Below, piece after piece: positions 34,576 to 42,527 of a stretch of DNA of 64,000 nucleotides. Location: contig NZ_JAJOYX010000001.1 of the NCBI RefSeq assembly GCF_022565915.1, positions 62,001 through 126,000 on the forward strand, given 5' to 3'. Both the position numbers and the translations under genes were made by a program. Origin of the DNA: Nesterenkonia sp. LB17 (GTDB lineage: Bacteria > Actinomycetota > Actinomycetes > Actinomycetales > Micrococcaceae). Every line of letters starts with the position of its first letter. Positions within the stretch are counted from its first letter, which is position 1. The notes under the pieces were generated by a model that searched no databases, was not told the DNA's origin, and saw only the letters and a program-made list of their open reading frames with translations.

Positions 34576-35220
34576 ATGGCATCTGAGGCGCAGCGGGCCG
34601 AGACCGCAGAACCGCGACGGGGACGTCCGCGCAGCGAAGCCTCCCACCAGGCGGTGCTCGACGCCACGATCCGGCTGCTCCGCGTGAGCTCATATGAGGA
34701 GCTGACGGTGGAGGCCATCGCCTCCGAGGCCGGGGTGAGCAAGCAGACCATCTATCGATGGTGGAAGTCCAAGGCTGCAGTGGTGCTGGAGGTGATGCTC
34801 ACCGGAGACGCCGAGATCGAGCTGGTGCCCATGCCGTCCACCGGTGATCTGCGTGCGGACTGCCTGACCTGGATCCGCGGCATGATCGTAGAGGCCTTCC
34901 GCGACACCCACGTCGGGATGGCGCGCAGTCTCGTGGTGGCAGGACTCCAGTGTGATCCCGGGACCGAGCGGCTGCTCCAGCAGGCGAGCATGTGGGATCA
35001 CGGACAGCTGGCGGAACGACTGCGTGAAGCCGAGCGGGCGGGCGAGCTTCGCGCCGGAGTCGACATCTCAGCGGCCGCCTCGGCGATCGGCGACCCGCTG
35101 ATCTTCCGGATGCTCATCGGCTCCGCACCGAGCCTGACCTGGGCGGAGAGCCTCGTCGACGTCGTGGTGACCGGGCTCCTGCGACCCGAGACGAACCAGA
35201 CCCACAACCCGCCGCGGTGA
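34576..35220 (+). CDS. TetR-family transcriptional regulator
   Basis: 214 residues. DNA-binding helix-turn-helix near residues 40-60: ELTVEAIASEAGVSKQTIYR then WWKSKAAVV. The C-terminal ligand domain matches TetR_C type (ARSLVVAGLQCDPGTERLLQ). It lies 72 bp upstream of the MMPL exporter in the same direction and divergent from pabB, so the exporter is the likely target. Confidence 0.87.
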   Translation: MASEAQRAETAEPRRGRPRSEASHQAVLDATIRLLRVSSYEELTVEAIASEAGVSKQTIYRWWKSKAAVVLEVMLTGDAEIELVPMPSTGDLRADCLTWIRGMIVEAFRDTHVGMARSLVVAGLQCDPGTERLLQQASMWDHGQLAERLREAERAGELRAGVDISAAASAIGDPLIFRMLIGSAPSLTWAESLVDVVVTGLLRPETNQTHNPPR

Positions 35221-35280
35221 GTTTCACCACAGTCGTCCTTCACAATCCTCTCGGTGAATTTCGAGACGCGGCGTTCCGTT

Positions 35281-35286
35281 TATGAT
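35281..35286 (+). promoter_or_regulatory. -10 element, leaderless start of the MMPL gene
   Basis: TATGAT, 6 nt, then ATG 35293. TTCACC (35223-35228) and GGTGAA (35253-35258) upstream form a 6-bp inverted repeat that could be a TetR site; this is weak. Confidence 0.5.
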
Positions 35287-35292
35287 CGTGTC

Positions 35293-37980
35293 ATGGCAAA
35301 GCTCCTTTACCGCCTCGGCCTGCTCTCTGCGCGCCGAGCCAAGACCGTCGTCGCAGCCTGGTTCGCCGTGCTCGCCCTCGCCGTCAGCTCCTTCCTCGCC
35401 TTCGGCGGACAGCTGACGGATCAGATCACCCTTCCTGACCTGGAGACCACCGCGGTCGCCGATCGCCTGGCCGAGGAGATGCCAGACTCCGGCGGCGGCA
35501 ACGCCTCGGCGATCATCCGCACCGACGACGGCGAGCCGTTCACCGGCGAGCAGGAGCAGCAGGTCGCCGAGTTCATCGAGGAGCTCGAGGCTGACGACAT
35601 CGTCAGCAGCGTCACCGACCCCTTCGCCACCGAGGATCAGATCGCCGACGCGCGCAGCGAGATCTCCGCCGGTGAAGCTGAGCTGGAGTCCGGCCGCGAG
35701 GAGATCGAGACGAATCGCGAGGACATCGAGACCGGTCGTGAGGAGATCGAAGCCGGTCGTGAGGAGATCGAAGCGGGCCGTGGGGAGATCGAGTCCGGAT
35801 TCGCCCAGCTCGACGAAGGTCAGGAGCAGCTCGACGAGGCCATCGCCGGCGCCCAGGAGCAGGGCATCTATGAGGCCGCGCGGCCTCAGTTCGAGGCTCA
35901 GCAGGCCGAGATCGATGCCAACCGGGCCGAGCTGGAAGCCGCAGAGCAGGAGCTCGATGCCGGGGAAGAGGAGCTCGAGGCCGGGGAAGAGGAGCTCAAC
36001 GCCGGGGAGGAGGAGCTCAACGCCGGCGAAGATGAGCTCACCGAGGCGGCCGCCGAGCTGGAGCGCGGCGAGGCGCTTCTGGAGCTCTCCTCCGGCGCCC
36101 AGGTCGTCTCCGACGACGGCGACGTCGCCGTGCTGATGCTCAACTTCACCGAGCCGATGGAGAGCATCGGCACCGAAGACCTGGCCACCGTCTCGGCGGC
36201 CATCACCGACGCGGAGATCGACGGAGTCGAAGCACTGCCCGGCGGAGACCTCGACTTCGAGCTTCCCCACCTCTTCTCGGTTGCCGAGCTGATCGGCCTG
36301 ATGATCGCCGCCGCCGTGCTGCTGATCATGCTCGGCACGCTCATCGGCGCAGGGCTGCCGCTGCTCAACGCCCTGATCGGCGTCGGAGTCGGCGTCGCCG
36401 GCGCGATGGCGCTCTCCGGCGTCGTCGAGATGATGTCGATGACCCCGATCCTGGGACTCATGCTGGGCCTGGCCGTGGGCATCGACTACTCGTTGTTCAT
36501 CATCCACCGGCACCGCCGGCAGCTGAAGGACGGCATGGCCGTCCATAAGTCGATCGCCCTGGCCACCGGGACCGCTGGCAACGCCGTGGTCTTCGCGGGT
36601 GCCACCGTGGTGATCGCGCTGCTGGCGCTCAACGTCACCGGCCTGCCGTTCCTGGCCCTGATGGGCAGCGTCGCAGCCGCCTGTGTGGCCATCGCGGTGC
36701 TCATGGCGGTCACCATGACCCCGGCCATGCTCTCCCTGGTGGACCGCAGGATCCTTGCCCGCCGGGAACGACGCCACATCGGCGAGCGGCGCACCAAGGA
36801 GATCACCACCCAGATGGGCCACGGCAAGGCGATCGGCATCGCCGCCGCTGCGCTGATCGGCCTCGGCGTGCTCTCCATCCCGACCTTCGACCTGCGCCTC
36901 GGCCTTCCCGATGCCAGCTCCAATGCCGAGGACTCGGCCTCCTACCAGGCGTACTCCGCGACCGAGGAGGCCTTCGGCCAGGGTGTCAACGGGCCGCTCC
37001 TGGTCCTCGCCGACCTGCCCTCCGGGCTGGATGACACCCAGGCGCAGGACTACCAGATCGAGATCGGCACCTCGCTGCTGGAGAACGAGAACATCGCGGC
37101 AGCGGTCCCCGCCGCACTCAGCGAGGACAACACGCTCGGGGTCTTCCAGATCATCCCCGAGGAGGGACCGGCTGCCGAGTCCACCGAGGCTCTGGTGCAT
37201 GAGTTCCGCGACGGCGCTCCGCTGGCCGGCACGGACGCCGCCGATGTCGAGCTCTCCGTGGCGGGCATGACGGCCGCCCAGATCGACATGTCAGATGTGA
37301 TCGCCGATGCGCTGCCGCTCTACCTGGCGCTGGTCATCGGGCTCTCGCTGCTGCTGATGATCATGGTGTTCCGCTCGATCCTGCTCCCGGTGATCGCCAC
37401 CCTCGGGTTCGTCGGGTCCTTCGCCGCCGCCGTGGGCATCGTCGTGGCAGTGTTCCAGTGGGGCTGGTTCGCCGACATCGTCGGAGTCACCGAACCCGGG
37501 CCGATCGTGACCTTCCTGCCGGTGCTGATGGTCGGCATCCTCTTCGGACTGGCCATGGACTATCAGCTCTTCACCGCCTCGGGCATGCGCGAGGCCTACG
37601 CCCACGGCTCTGCGCCGCGGCTCGCCGTGCGCCAGGGACTGCATGCCGGGCGCTCCGTGGTCACCGCCGCGGCGCTGATCATGTCCTCGGTCTTCGCAGG
37701 ATTCATCTTCACCGACGATCCGATGGTGGCCTCCATGGGCCTGGGGCTCTCCGTGGGCGTGCTGCTGGACGCCTTCGTGGTGCGACTGCTGCTGGTGCCC
37801 GCCCTGCTGCACCTGGCAGGTCCCGCCGCCTGGTGGCTGCCGAAGTGGATGGATCGCCTCATCCCTGACGTCGACGTCGAGGGCGCTCAGCTGGAGCGCG
37901 AGGTCCTGCCCGATGCTTCCGACCCCTCGGACGGGATCGAACCGCTGGCTCGCGAGCAGGAGCCGGCGCACCCGCGCTGA
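35293..37980 (+). CDS. MMPL/RND-family exporter with long coiled-coil periplasmic insert
   Basis: 895 residues. ATG 35293 is supported by the leaderless -10. One helix (VVAAWFAVLALAVSSFLAFG), then an outside domain including about 130 residues of heptad-like repeats (EEIETGREEIEAGREEIEAG and LDAGEEELEAGEEELNAGEE), predicted coiled coil like YhgE/Pip insertions. Two blocks of five helices follow, each with MMPL motifs (GLMLGLAVGIDYSLFIIHRH and VGILFGLAMDYQLFTASGMR, the Asp-Tyr pairs carrying protons). Likely exports a lipid or drug; the adjacent TetR regulator suggests induction by a substrate. Confidence 0.9.
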   Translation: MAKLLYRLGLLSARRAKTVVAAWFAVLALAVSSFLAFGGQLTDQITLPDLETTAVADRLAEEMPDSGGGNASAIIRTDDGEPFTGEQEQQVAEFIEELEADDIVSSVTDPFATEDQIADARSEISAGEAELESGREEIETNREDIETGREEIEAGREEIEAGRGEIESGFAQLDEGQEQLDEAIAGAQEQGIYEAARPQFEAQQAEIDANRAELEAAEQELDAGEEELEAGEEELNAGEEELNAGEDELTEAAAELERGEALLELSSGAQVVSDDGDVAVLMLNFTEPMESIGTEDLATVSAAITDAEIDGVEALPGGDLDFELPHLFSVAELIGLMIAAAVLLIMLGTLIGAGLPLLNALIGVGVGVAGAMALSGVVEMMSMTPILGLMLGLAVGIDYSLFIIHRHRRQLKDGMAVHKSIALATGTAGNAVVFAGATVVIALLALNVTGLPFLALMGSVAAACVAIAVLMAVTMTPAMLSLVDRRILARRERRHIGERRTKEITTQMGHGKAIGIAAAALIGLGVLSIPTFDLRLGLPDASSNAEDSASYQAYSATEEAFGQGVNGPLLVLADLPSGLDDTQAQDYQIEIGTSLLENENIAAAVPAALSEDNTLGVFQIIPEEGPAAESTEALVHEFRDGAPLAGTDAADVELSVAGMTAAQIDMSDVIADALPLYLALVIGLSLLLMIMVFRSILLPVIATLGFVGSFAAAVGIVVAVFQWGWFADIVGVTEPGPIVTFLPVLMVGILFGLAMDYQLFTASGMREAYAHGSAPRLAVRQGLHAGRSVVTAAALIMSSVFAGFIFTDDPMVASMGLGLSVGVLLDAFVVRLLLVPALLHLAGPAAWWLPKWMDRLIPDVDVEGAQLEREVLPDASDPSDGIEPLAREQEPAHPR

Positions 37981-38000
37981 CCGCTCTGCACACGCAAGAA

Positions 38001-38030
38001 CGCCCGGCACCTCTGCGAAGGTGCCGGGCG
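38001..38030. terminator. bidirectional terminator hairpin
   Basis: CGCCCGGCACCT and AGGTGCCGGGCG form a 12-bp perfect stem with loop CTGCGA, followed on the + side by TCTCTGCGT. It lies between the convergent MMPL and HAD genes. Confidence 0.8.
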
Positions 38031-38046
38031 TCTCTGCGTCTGAGTC

Positions 38047-38862
38047 CTACTGGGTGTCGTCGTCCCGATCTACCGGATCGTCGAGCAGCTCATAGACGCC
38101 GTCGATGATCCGATTCGGGCGGAACGGGAAGTCGGCGATGCTGGCGCGGCTGGAGAGTCCGGTCATCACCAGGATCGTGTGCATTCCGGCCTCCATGCCG
38201 GCCACGATGTCGGTGTCCATCCGGTCCCCGATCATGGCGGTCTCCATGGAGTGCGCCCCGAGGTGGTTCAGCGCCGACCGGAACATCATCGGATTCGGCT
38301 TGCCGACCACATAGGGCTTGCGACCGGTGGCCTTGGTGATCAGTGAGGCGATGGCGCCCGTGGCGGGCAGCACGCCCTCGGGGCTCGGGCCGGTGGCGTC
38401 GGGGTTGGTGAGGATGAACCGGGCGCCGTTGTTGATCAGCCGGAGGGCCTTCGTGATGGCCTCGAAGCTATAGTTCCGCGTCTCACCGACGACCACATAG
38501 TCCGGATTGGTCTCGGTCATGATGAACCCTGCGGCGTGGATCGCGGTGGTGAGCCCGGCTTCGCCTATGACGTAGCAGCTGCCCTGCGCGTTGGACTCCG
38601 GGTCGATCTGGTTCGCCAGGAAGGTCGCGGTGGCCAGGGCGGAGGTCCAGATCCGCTCCTCGGGCACCACCAGTCCGGAGTTGCGCAGCCGAGCGCTGAG
38701 ATCGCGGGCGGTGAAGATCGAGTTGTTCGTCAGCACAAGATAGGGGAGGTCCTGGCGCCGCCACTGTTCCAGCAGCTCTGCGGCGCCGGGCAGCGCCTCC
38801 TGCTCGCGGACGAGCACCCCGTCCATATCGGTCAGCCAACATTCGATGTTCTCACCGTTCAT
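38047..38862 (-). CDS. HAD-superfamily hydrolase, subclass IIA (NagD-like)
   Basis: 271 residues. Motif I WLTDMDGVLVREQEALPGA, motif II VLTNNS, then the class IIA cap (TSALATATFLANQ; VVGETRNYSFEAI), motif III Lys in GKPNPMMF, motif IV GDRMDTDIVAGMEAGMHTILV. These enzymes dephosphorylate small sugar or nucleotide phosphates; substrate unknown. Leaderless start with TAGGAT 6 nt before ATG. Confidence 0.88.
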   Translation of the reverse strand: MNGENIECWLTDMDGVLVREQEALPGAAELLEQWRRQDLPYLVLTNNSIFTARDLSARLRNSGLVVPEERIWTSALATATFLANQIDPESNAQGSCYVIGEAGLTTAIHAAGFIMTETNPDYVVVGETRNYSFEAITKALRLINNGARFILTNPDATGPSPEGVLPATGAIASLITKATGRKPYVVGKPNPMMFRSALNHLGAHSMETAMIGDRMDTDIVAGMEAGMHTILVMTGLSSRASIADFPFRPNRIIDGVYELLDDPVDRDDDTQ

Positions 38863-38868
38863 GTGCTG

Positions 38869-38874
38869 ATCCTA
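38869..38874 (-). promoter_or_regulatory. -10 element, leaderless start of the HAD gene
   Basis: TAGGAT on the minus strand, 6 nt before ATG 38862. Confidence 0.5.
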
Positions 38875-38954
38875 TGTCCTGAAGCTGGTGCCCTGCCAGA
38901 GGTGACCCTGGGGCCTCCCACACGCGGGGAGGCGTCGAACCTTGACCCAGCACG

Positions 38955-38994
38955 ACCTCTATGGTTCATTAGTAGAGTAATTAACCATAGAGGT
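38955..38994. promoter_or_regulatory. 12-bp perfect inverted-repeat operator of the GntR-ABC operon
   Basis: ACCTCTATGGTT (38955-38966) and AACCATAGAGGT (38983-38994) are exact reverse complements, separated by 16 nt of AT-rich DNA containing AGTAGAGTAATTAA. YtrA-type GntR repressors bind such spaced palindromes over their own promoters. It lies about 40 nt before gntR. TTGACC at 38942-38947 may be a -35. Confidence 0.65.
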
Positions 38995-39032
38995 AGTGGA
39001 CTCGGTATGCTGGAGCTGTTTCTCGATGAAGG

Positions 39033-39395
39033 GTGGATGGGTCCGTGGAAGAGGGTCGCGCACTGTTCGTGCAGATCGCTGAGCAGCTGGAGGCCTCCGT
39101 CCTGGACGGATCCCTGGCAGAAGGTGAGCGCGCCCCCTCGACCAACGAGCTCGCGTCCTTCCATCGGATCAATCCCGCCACCGCAGCCAAGGGTCTGAAC
39201 CTGCTGGTGGATCGCGGGATCCTGCTCAAGCGTCGCGGCCTCGGCATGTTCGTGGCCCCGGGCGCCCGGGAGATCCTCATCGCGCAGCGCCGGCAGCAGT
39301 TCGCGACCCACTACCTCGATCCGATCATCACCGAGGCCCGCACCGTCGGGCTCTCGGTGGACACCATCATCGAGATGCTCCGCTCCAGAGCGTGA
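39033..39395 (+). CDS. GntR-family regulator, YtrA subfamily
   Basis: 120 residues: winged helix-turn-helix (LFVQIAEQLEASVLDGSLAE, APSTNELASFHRINPATAAK, GLNLLVDRGILLKRRGLGMFV) and a short C-terminal helical part, the YtrA layout with no ligand domain. GTG 39033 is used; GTG 39045 is as likely, since no clear ribosome site decides it. First gene of an operon with an ABC ATPase and permease; probably represses it through the inverted repeat at 38955-38994. Confidence 0.85.
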   Translation: MDGSVEEGRALFVQIAEQLEASVLDGSLAEGERAPSTNELASFHRINPATAAKGLNLLVDRGILLKRRGLGMFVAPGAREILIAQRRQQFATHYLDPIITEARTVGLSVDTIIEMLRSRA

Positions 39396-39429
39396 ACAGC
39401 GCCCCGGGCGCTGAAGGAAGGAGGCGGTC

Positions 39430-40347
39430 ATGGACGCCGCCATAGAACTGATCCGGGTCTCGCGTCGATACCGCAGCGCCACGGCGCTGCAGGACATTTC
39501 GCTGAGACTTGAAAAGGACGCCATCCACGGGCTTCTGGGCCGCAACGGTGCCGGCAAGACCACGCTGATGTCCATCGCGACAGCCCAGGACTGGCCCACC
39601 GCGGGCGAGGTGAAGATCCTAGGCATGCGCCCCCATGAGAACGAGCAGGTGCTCCCGAAGATCTGCTTCGTCCGTGAAGAGCAGCGCTACGTCGACGACG
39701 CGCTCGCCAAGCACGCCTTCAACGCCGCGGCCCAGGCGTTCCCTCGCTGGGACGCGGAACTGGCGGCCCAGCTTGCCCGCGAGTTCCGCGTCCCGGAGAA
39801 GACCCGGATCAAGAAGATGTCCCGCGGCCAGCGCTCCGCCGTGGGCGTGATCATCGGGATCGCCTCGCGCGCCGAGGTGACCTTCTTCGACGAGCCGTAC
39901 ATGGGACTCGACGCGGTGGCCCGGCAGCTGTTCTACGACCGGCTGCTCGAGGACTACGCTGCGCACCCGCGAACCATCGTGATCTCTTCGCACCTGATCG
40001 ATGAGATCGCACACCTGATTGAGAATGTGGTGGTCATCGACCAGGGAAGCATCCTGCTGCAGGAGCCGGTGGAACAGCTGTGTGATCGTGCCGTCACCCT
40101 GGTGGGACGTGCAGATGCCGTGGCCGAGATCGCCGGCACCCGCGAGGTCCTGCAGCACGAGGCCATGGGCCGGATCGTGCGGACCACGGTGCTCGGGGCG
40201 CTCGATGAGGCTGAACGCAGGGCGCTTCAGGAGCGCGACGTGGAGGTCGTCCCAGTCTCGCTCCAGCAGCTCATCGTGCGGCTCACCGCACGCGAAGACA
40301 CGTTGAAACAGACCACGATGGATCCATCCCAGGAGGTGGCCCGATGA
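39430..40347 (+). CDS. ABC transporter ATP-binding protein (YtrB-like)
   Basis: 305 residues, AAGGAGG before ATG 39430. Walker A GRNGAGKTT (37-45), Walker B VTFFDEPYMGLD, H-loop SSHLIDE. The signature is degenerate, MSRGQRSA in place of LSGGQ, which is common in YtrB-like ATPases. A C-terminal regulatory part follows (VTLVGRADAVAEIAGTREVL). Overlaps the permease by ATGA. GntR-YtrA linked transporters respond to cell-wall antibiotics in Bacillus; that role here is inference. Confidence 0.87.
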   Translation: MDAAIELIRVSRRYRSATALQDISLRLEKDAIHGLLGRNGAGKTTLMSIATAQDWPTAGEVKILGMRPHENEQVLPKICFVREEQRYVDDALAKHAFNAAAQAFPRWDAELAAQLAREFRVPEKTRIKKMSRGQRSAVGVIIGIASRAEVTFFDEPYMGLDAVARQLFYDRLLEDYAAHPRTIVISSHLIDEIAHLIENVVVIDQGSILLQEPVEQLCDRAVTLVGRADAVAEIAGTREVLQHEAMGRIVRTTVLGALDEAERRALQERDVEVVPVSLQQLIVRLTAREDTLKQTTMDPSQEVAR

Positions 40348-41120
40348 GCAACGTCGCAGTTCACTCAATGGCGGTTCCGGCGGCACGGGAACAGGAAGCC
40401 CCACGTTCGAGCTTCGCCCGCGTCCCGTCCGCCTTCAAGCTGCAGTTCACCGTGCCATCGCAGATGATCTGGGTGCCGCTGAGCGTGTTCCTGCTGTCAT
40501 GGGCCGTGGCGATCGGCATCGGTCTCTGGCTGCGTCATGTCTCCGGCGATGGGCCGACGATCAACACCGGCGCCTCGCAGGCCACCATCTGGTGCCTGGC
40601 GTTCATCGCGGCCTATTCGGCATCTCACACGTTCCCCTTCTCCATGGCGCTGAGCTACAGCAGGCGGGTCTTCGTGCTGGGGGCCTTCTTGGCCTTCGCG
40701 ACAGTCTCGGCCGGCTTCGGCGCACTCTTCTCGATCGCCATCCTGCTCGAGCGGGCCACCGGTGGATTCTGGGCCGAGAGCTACACCTTCGACATCCCAG
40801 CGGTCACGCAGAACGCAGGGGTCCTGGGGGCCGGGATCCTGGCGGGAGCGGTGTGCCTGTGGGCGATGATGTTCGGGTTCTTCTGGTCGATCCTCTACCG
40901 CCGGGTCAGCCTGGCGATGCTCTGGATCATCGCGCTGGGTCTCGTGGCCCTGCTGGCCGTCACCATCATGGTCGTCGCGCAGAACCAGTGGTGGCCCCAT
41001 GTCGGGGACTGGCTGGCCGTGCAGAGCTCGTACTCCTTCGCCGGATGGGTGCTGCTGCTCACGCTGGTCCTGACTGCGGTGAACTATCTGGTGATCCGCC
41101 GGGCCGTACCCACTGCATGA
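40344..41120 (+). CDS. ABC transporter membrane protein of the GntR operon
   Basis: 258 residues with six hydrophobic segments, for example MIWVPLSVFLLSWAVAIGIG and LAMLWIIALGLVALLAVTIM. No recognised substrate motif. Partner of the preceding ATPase by gene overlap. Confidence 0.78.
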   Translation: MSNVAVHSMAVPAAREQEAPRSSFARVPSAFKLQFTVPSQMIWVPLSVFLLSWAVAIGIGLWLRHVSGDGPTINTGASQATIWCLAFIAAYSASHTFPFSMALSYSRRVFVLGAFLAFATVSAGFGALFSIAILLERATGGFWAESYTFDIPAVTQNAGVLGAGILAGAVCLWAMMFGFFWSILYRRVSLAMLWIIALGLVALLAVTIMVVAQNQWWPHVGDWLAVQSSYSFAGWVLLLTLVLTAVNYLVIRRAVPTA

Positions 41121-41148
41121 GCGGCGGACCTCTCCAAGGTATGAAGAA

Positions 41149-41306
41149 GGGAGCCCCAGATCGGCCAGCGTGAGGGGGACGCTGTATCGGCCGATCCGGG
41201 GCTCCCGAATCACTCGCACCTTGATGAGGTAGTCCTACCCTAGGACGTCTCCTTGGGCGGGCACTTGCGGTTTGCTGGTAAGTCACTGGAAATCGTGGCC
41301 CCAGTC
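41149..41306 (+). ncRNA. unrecognised structured repeat element, copy A
   Basis: An 18-bp outer stem (41149-41166 with 41189-41206, one A/C mismatch) encloses a small hairpin AGCGT-GAGGGGG-ACGCT. Immediately after comes AATCACTCGCACCTTGATGA, then GTCCTA-CCC-TAGGAC, CTTGGGC and a last hairpin ACTGG/CCAGT near 41284-41304. Two more copies follow in the same orientation (41319, 42371). Stems differ in sequence between copies but keep pairing. Orientation and transcription are unproven; it sits after the ABC permease stop. Confidence 0.6.
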
Positions 41307-41318
41307 TTGGCCATGAGA

Positions 41319-41462
41319 AGAGCCCCGAGTCGGCCAGCGTGAGGGGACGCTTTAAATGGCTGACTCGGGGCTCTGAATCACTCGCACCTTGATGAGGTAA
41401 TAATGACTCTAGGCGACATTCTTGGCGTTTCCCCGTGCAGTTCCTGGGAGCTTCCTGAGTCT
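41319..41462 (+). ncRNA. unrecognised structured repeat element, copy B
   Basis: 17-bp outer stem (41319-41335 with 41358-41374, one G-U) around AGCGT-GAGGGG-ACGCT, then AATCACTCGCACCTTGATGA, CTCTAGGC, TTCTTGGC and a weaker final hairpin (CCTGGGAGCTTCCTGAG). Only 12 nt separate it from copy A. It ends before the convergent Rieske gene (stop at 41492). Confidence 0.6.
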
Positions 41463-41491
41463 TAGTCTGCGACGCCTCACAGCTGCTCCGG

Positions 41492-41863
41492 TCAGGCGGC
41501 TGAGTCCTCGCTCGGGCGCGGTGTGCCGGGATGCAGCACCAGTCGATCTCCGTCGATCGTGACCTGATGCGTCTTCACCGGGCGCAGCGCTGGCAGCGTC
41601 TCCGGGACGCCGGTGCGCAGGCAGAAGGCTGAGGCGTGCATGGGGCACTCCAGAGTGTCTTCCTCGACATAGCCATCGGAGAGAGACACTGCCTCGTGGG
41701 AGCAGGTGTCGTCCAGGGCGTAGAAGTCGCCATCCTCGGCGTGGACCACCGCGATGTCGTCGTTCCACCCTGAGTCCTCTGCTGAGACTCGGAAGACCTC
41801 ACCTTCTGGGTATTGGCTTGCGGGGCCGAGGTCGATCGGGGGGAGTGCGTCGGTGGCGGACAT
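41492..41863 (-). CDS. Rieske [2Fe-2S] ferredoxin-like protein
   Basis: 123 residues. AGAGAGGC precedes ATG 41863. The Rieske ligands are present: CSHEAVSLSDG, then 16 residues after that His, CPMHASAFCLRTG (CxH...CxxH), with the usual GVPETLPALRPVKTHQV end. Such small Rieske proteins feed electrons to ring-hydroxylating oxygenases or serve nitrite-reductase-like enzymes. No oxygenase is adjacent, so the partner is unknown. Confidence 0.88.
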   Translation of the reverse strand: MSATDALPPIDLGPASQYPEGEVFRVSAEDSGWNDDIAVVHAEDGDFYALDDTCSHEAVSLSDGYVEEDTLECPMHASAFCLRTGVPETLPALRPVKTHQVTIDGDRLVLHPGTPRPSEDSAA

Positions 41864-41918
41864 CTGTAGTGCCTCTCTAGCGGTGAGTATGTGCAGCCTG
41901 CATTCTTTCAGAAGCCGA

Positions 41919-42314
41919 TCAGCCCGGGAGCTGGCCGCGGAGCTCCTCGAGCTTCCGACGTTCCCGTTTCGTCGGGCGCCCCGAGCCGCGCTCGCGCACC
42001 GGCAGGCCCACGTCGCGGGGCCTGATCCGCTCAGGCGAGTGGTCGCGGTAGGCCTTCTGGGCCACCGGGGGGCCGACTCGCTTCGACAGGGTGTGGACGA
42101 CGTCGAGGATGAGCTCGTGCCCTGGACGGCGGATGTGGATCCGGGTGCCGGGAGTGACGCGCAGCGAGGCCTTCGCCGGGTTGCCATCGATCGTGACGTG
42201 CCCGGCGCGGCAGGCGGTCGTGGCCGCGGACCGGGTCTTGAAGAGCCGGACCGACCAGAGCCATGCGTCGATGCGGACCGGGCCGGTGGGGCCGGTGGGG
42301 GCGGTCTCTGTCAT
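41919..42314 (-). CDS. S4-domain RNA-binding protein, Hsp15-like
   Basis: 131 residues. S4 domain near residues 13-75: RIDAWLWSVRLFKTRSAATT, ACRAGHVTIDGNPAKASLRV. The basic tail with GRPTKRERRKLEEL is typical of Hsp15/HslR relatives, which bind stalled 50S subunits in E. coli. Leaderless start: TAGACT, 6 nt, ATG 42314. Confidence 0.88.
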   Translation of the reverse strand: MTETAPTGPTGPVRIDAWLWSVRLFKTRSAATTACRAGHVTIDGNPAKASLRVTPGTRIHIRRPGHELILDVVHTLSKRVGPPVAQKAYRDHSPERIRPRDVGLPVRERGSGRPTKRERRKLEELRGQLPG

Positions 42315-42320
42315 GGAATC

Positions 42321-42326
42321 AGTCTA
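42321..42326 (-). promoter_or_regulatory. -10 element, leaderless start of the S4 gene
   Basis: TAGACT on the minus strand, 6 nt before ATG 42314. It places the transcription start downstream of element C, so C is not a 5' leader of this gene. Confidence 0.5.
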
Positions 42327-42370
42327 GAGAACCGCTGTCTCGCCTGCGGCGGAGATGTCCCAGCGAATGC

Positions 42371-42527
42371 GCAGACCCCGCGTCCGGAGTGTGAGGGAAC
42401 ACTATTCCGATACGCGGGGTCTGCTGAATCACTCGCACCTTCAAGAGGCACTTCCTACAGTAGAGAGGCTTCTTGGGCAGTCGATGGTCGTGACCTGTGA
42501 GCTGCCTGGAACTCTTGGGGCTCAGGC
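42371..42527 (+). ncRNA. unrecognised structured repeat element, copy C
   Basis: Outer stem (42371-42387 with 42407-42424, 13 bp of GCAGACCCCGCGT plus an inner bulged part) around AGTGT-GAGGGA-ACACT, then AATCACTCGCACCTTCAAGA, CTACAGTAGA, TTCTTGGGC and a closing hairpin GCCTG/CAGGC at 42504-42527. The inner stem changed from AGCGT/ACGCT to AGTGT/ACACT, a paired change. The last hairpin overlaps the 3' end of the lipoprotein gene on the other strand. Confidence 0.6.

Noticed and set aside
35224-37200. A 658-codon open frame opposite the MMPL gene
   Set aside because: Mirror of the repetitive GAG/GAA coding on the plus strand; MMPL motifs are clear on plus.
41149-42527. Insertion-sequence ends, CRISPR repeats or tRNA-like elements as explanation of the three repeats
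   Set aside because: No transposase between or beside them, no regular spacers, no target duplications or cloverleaf seen; two ordinary genes lie between copies B and C.
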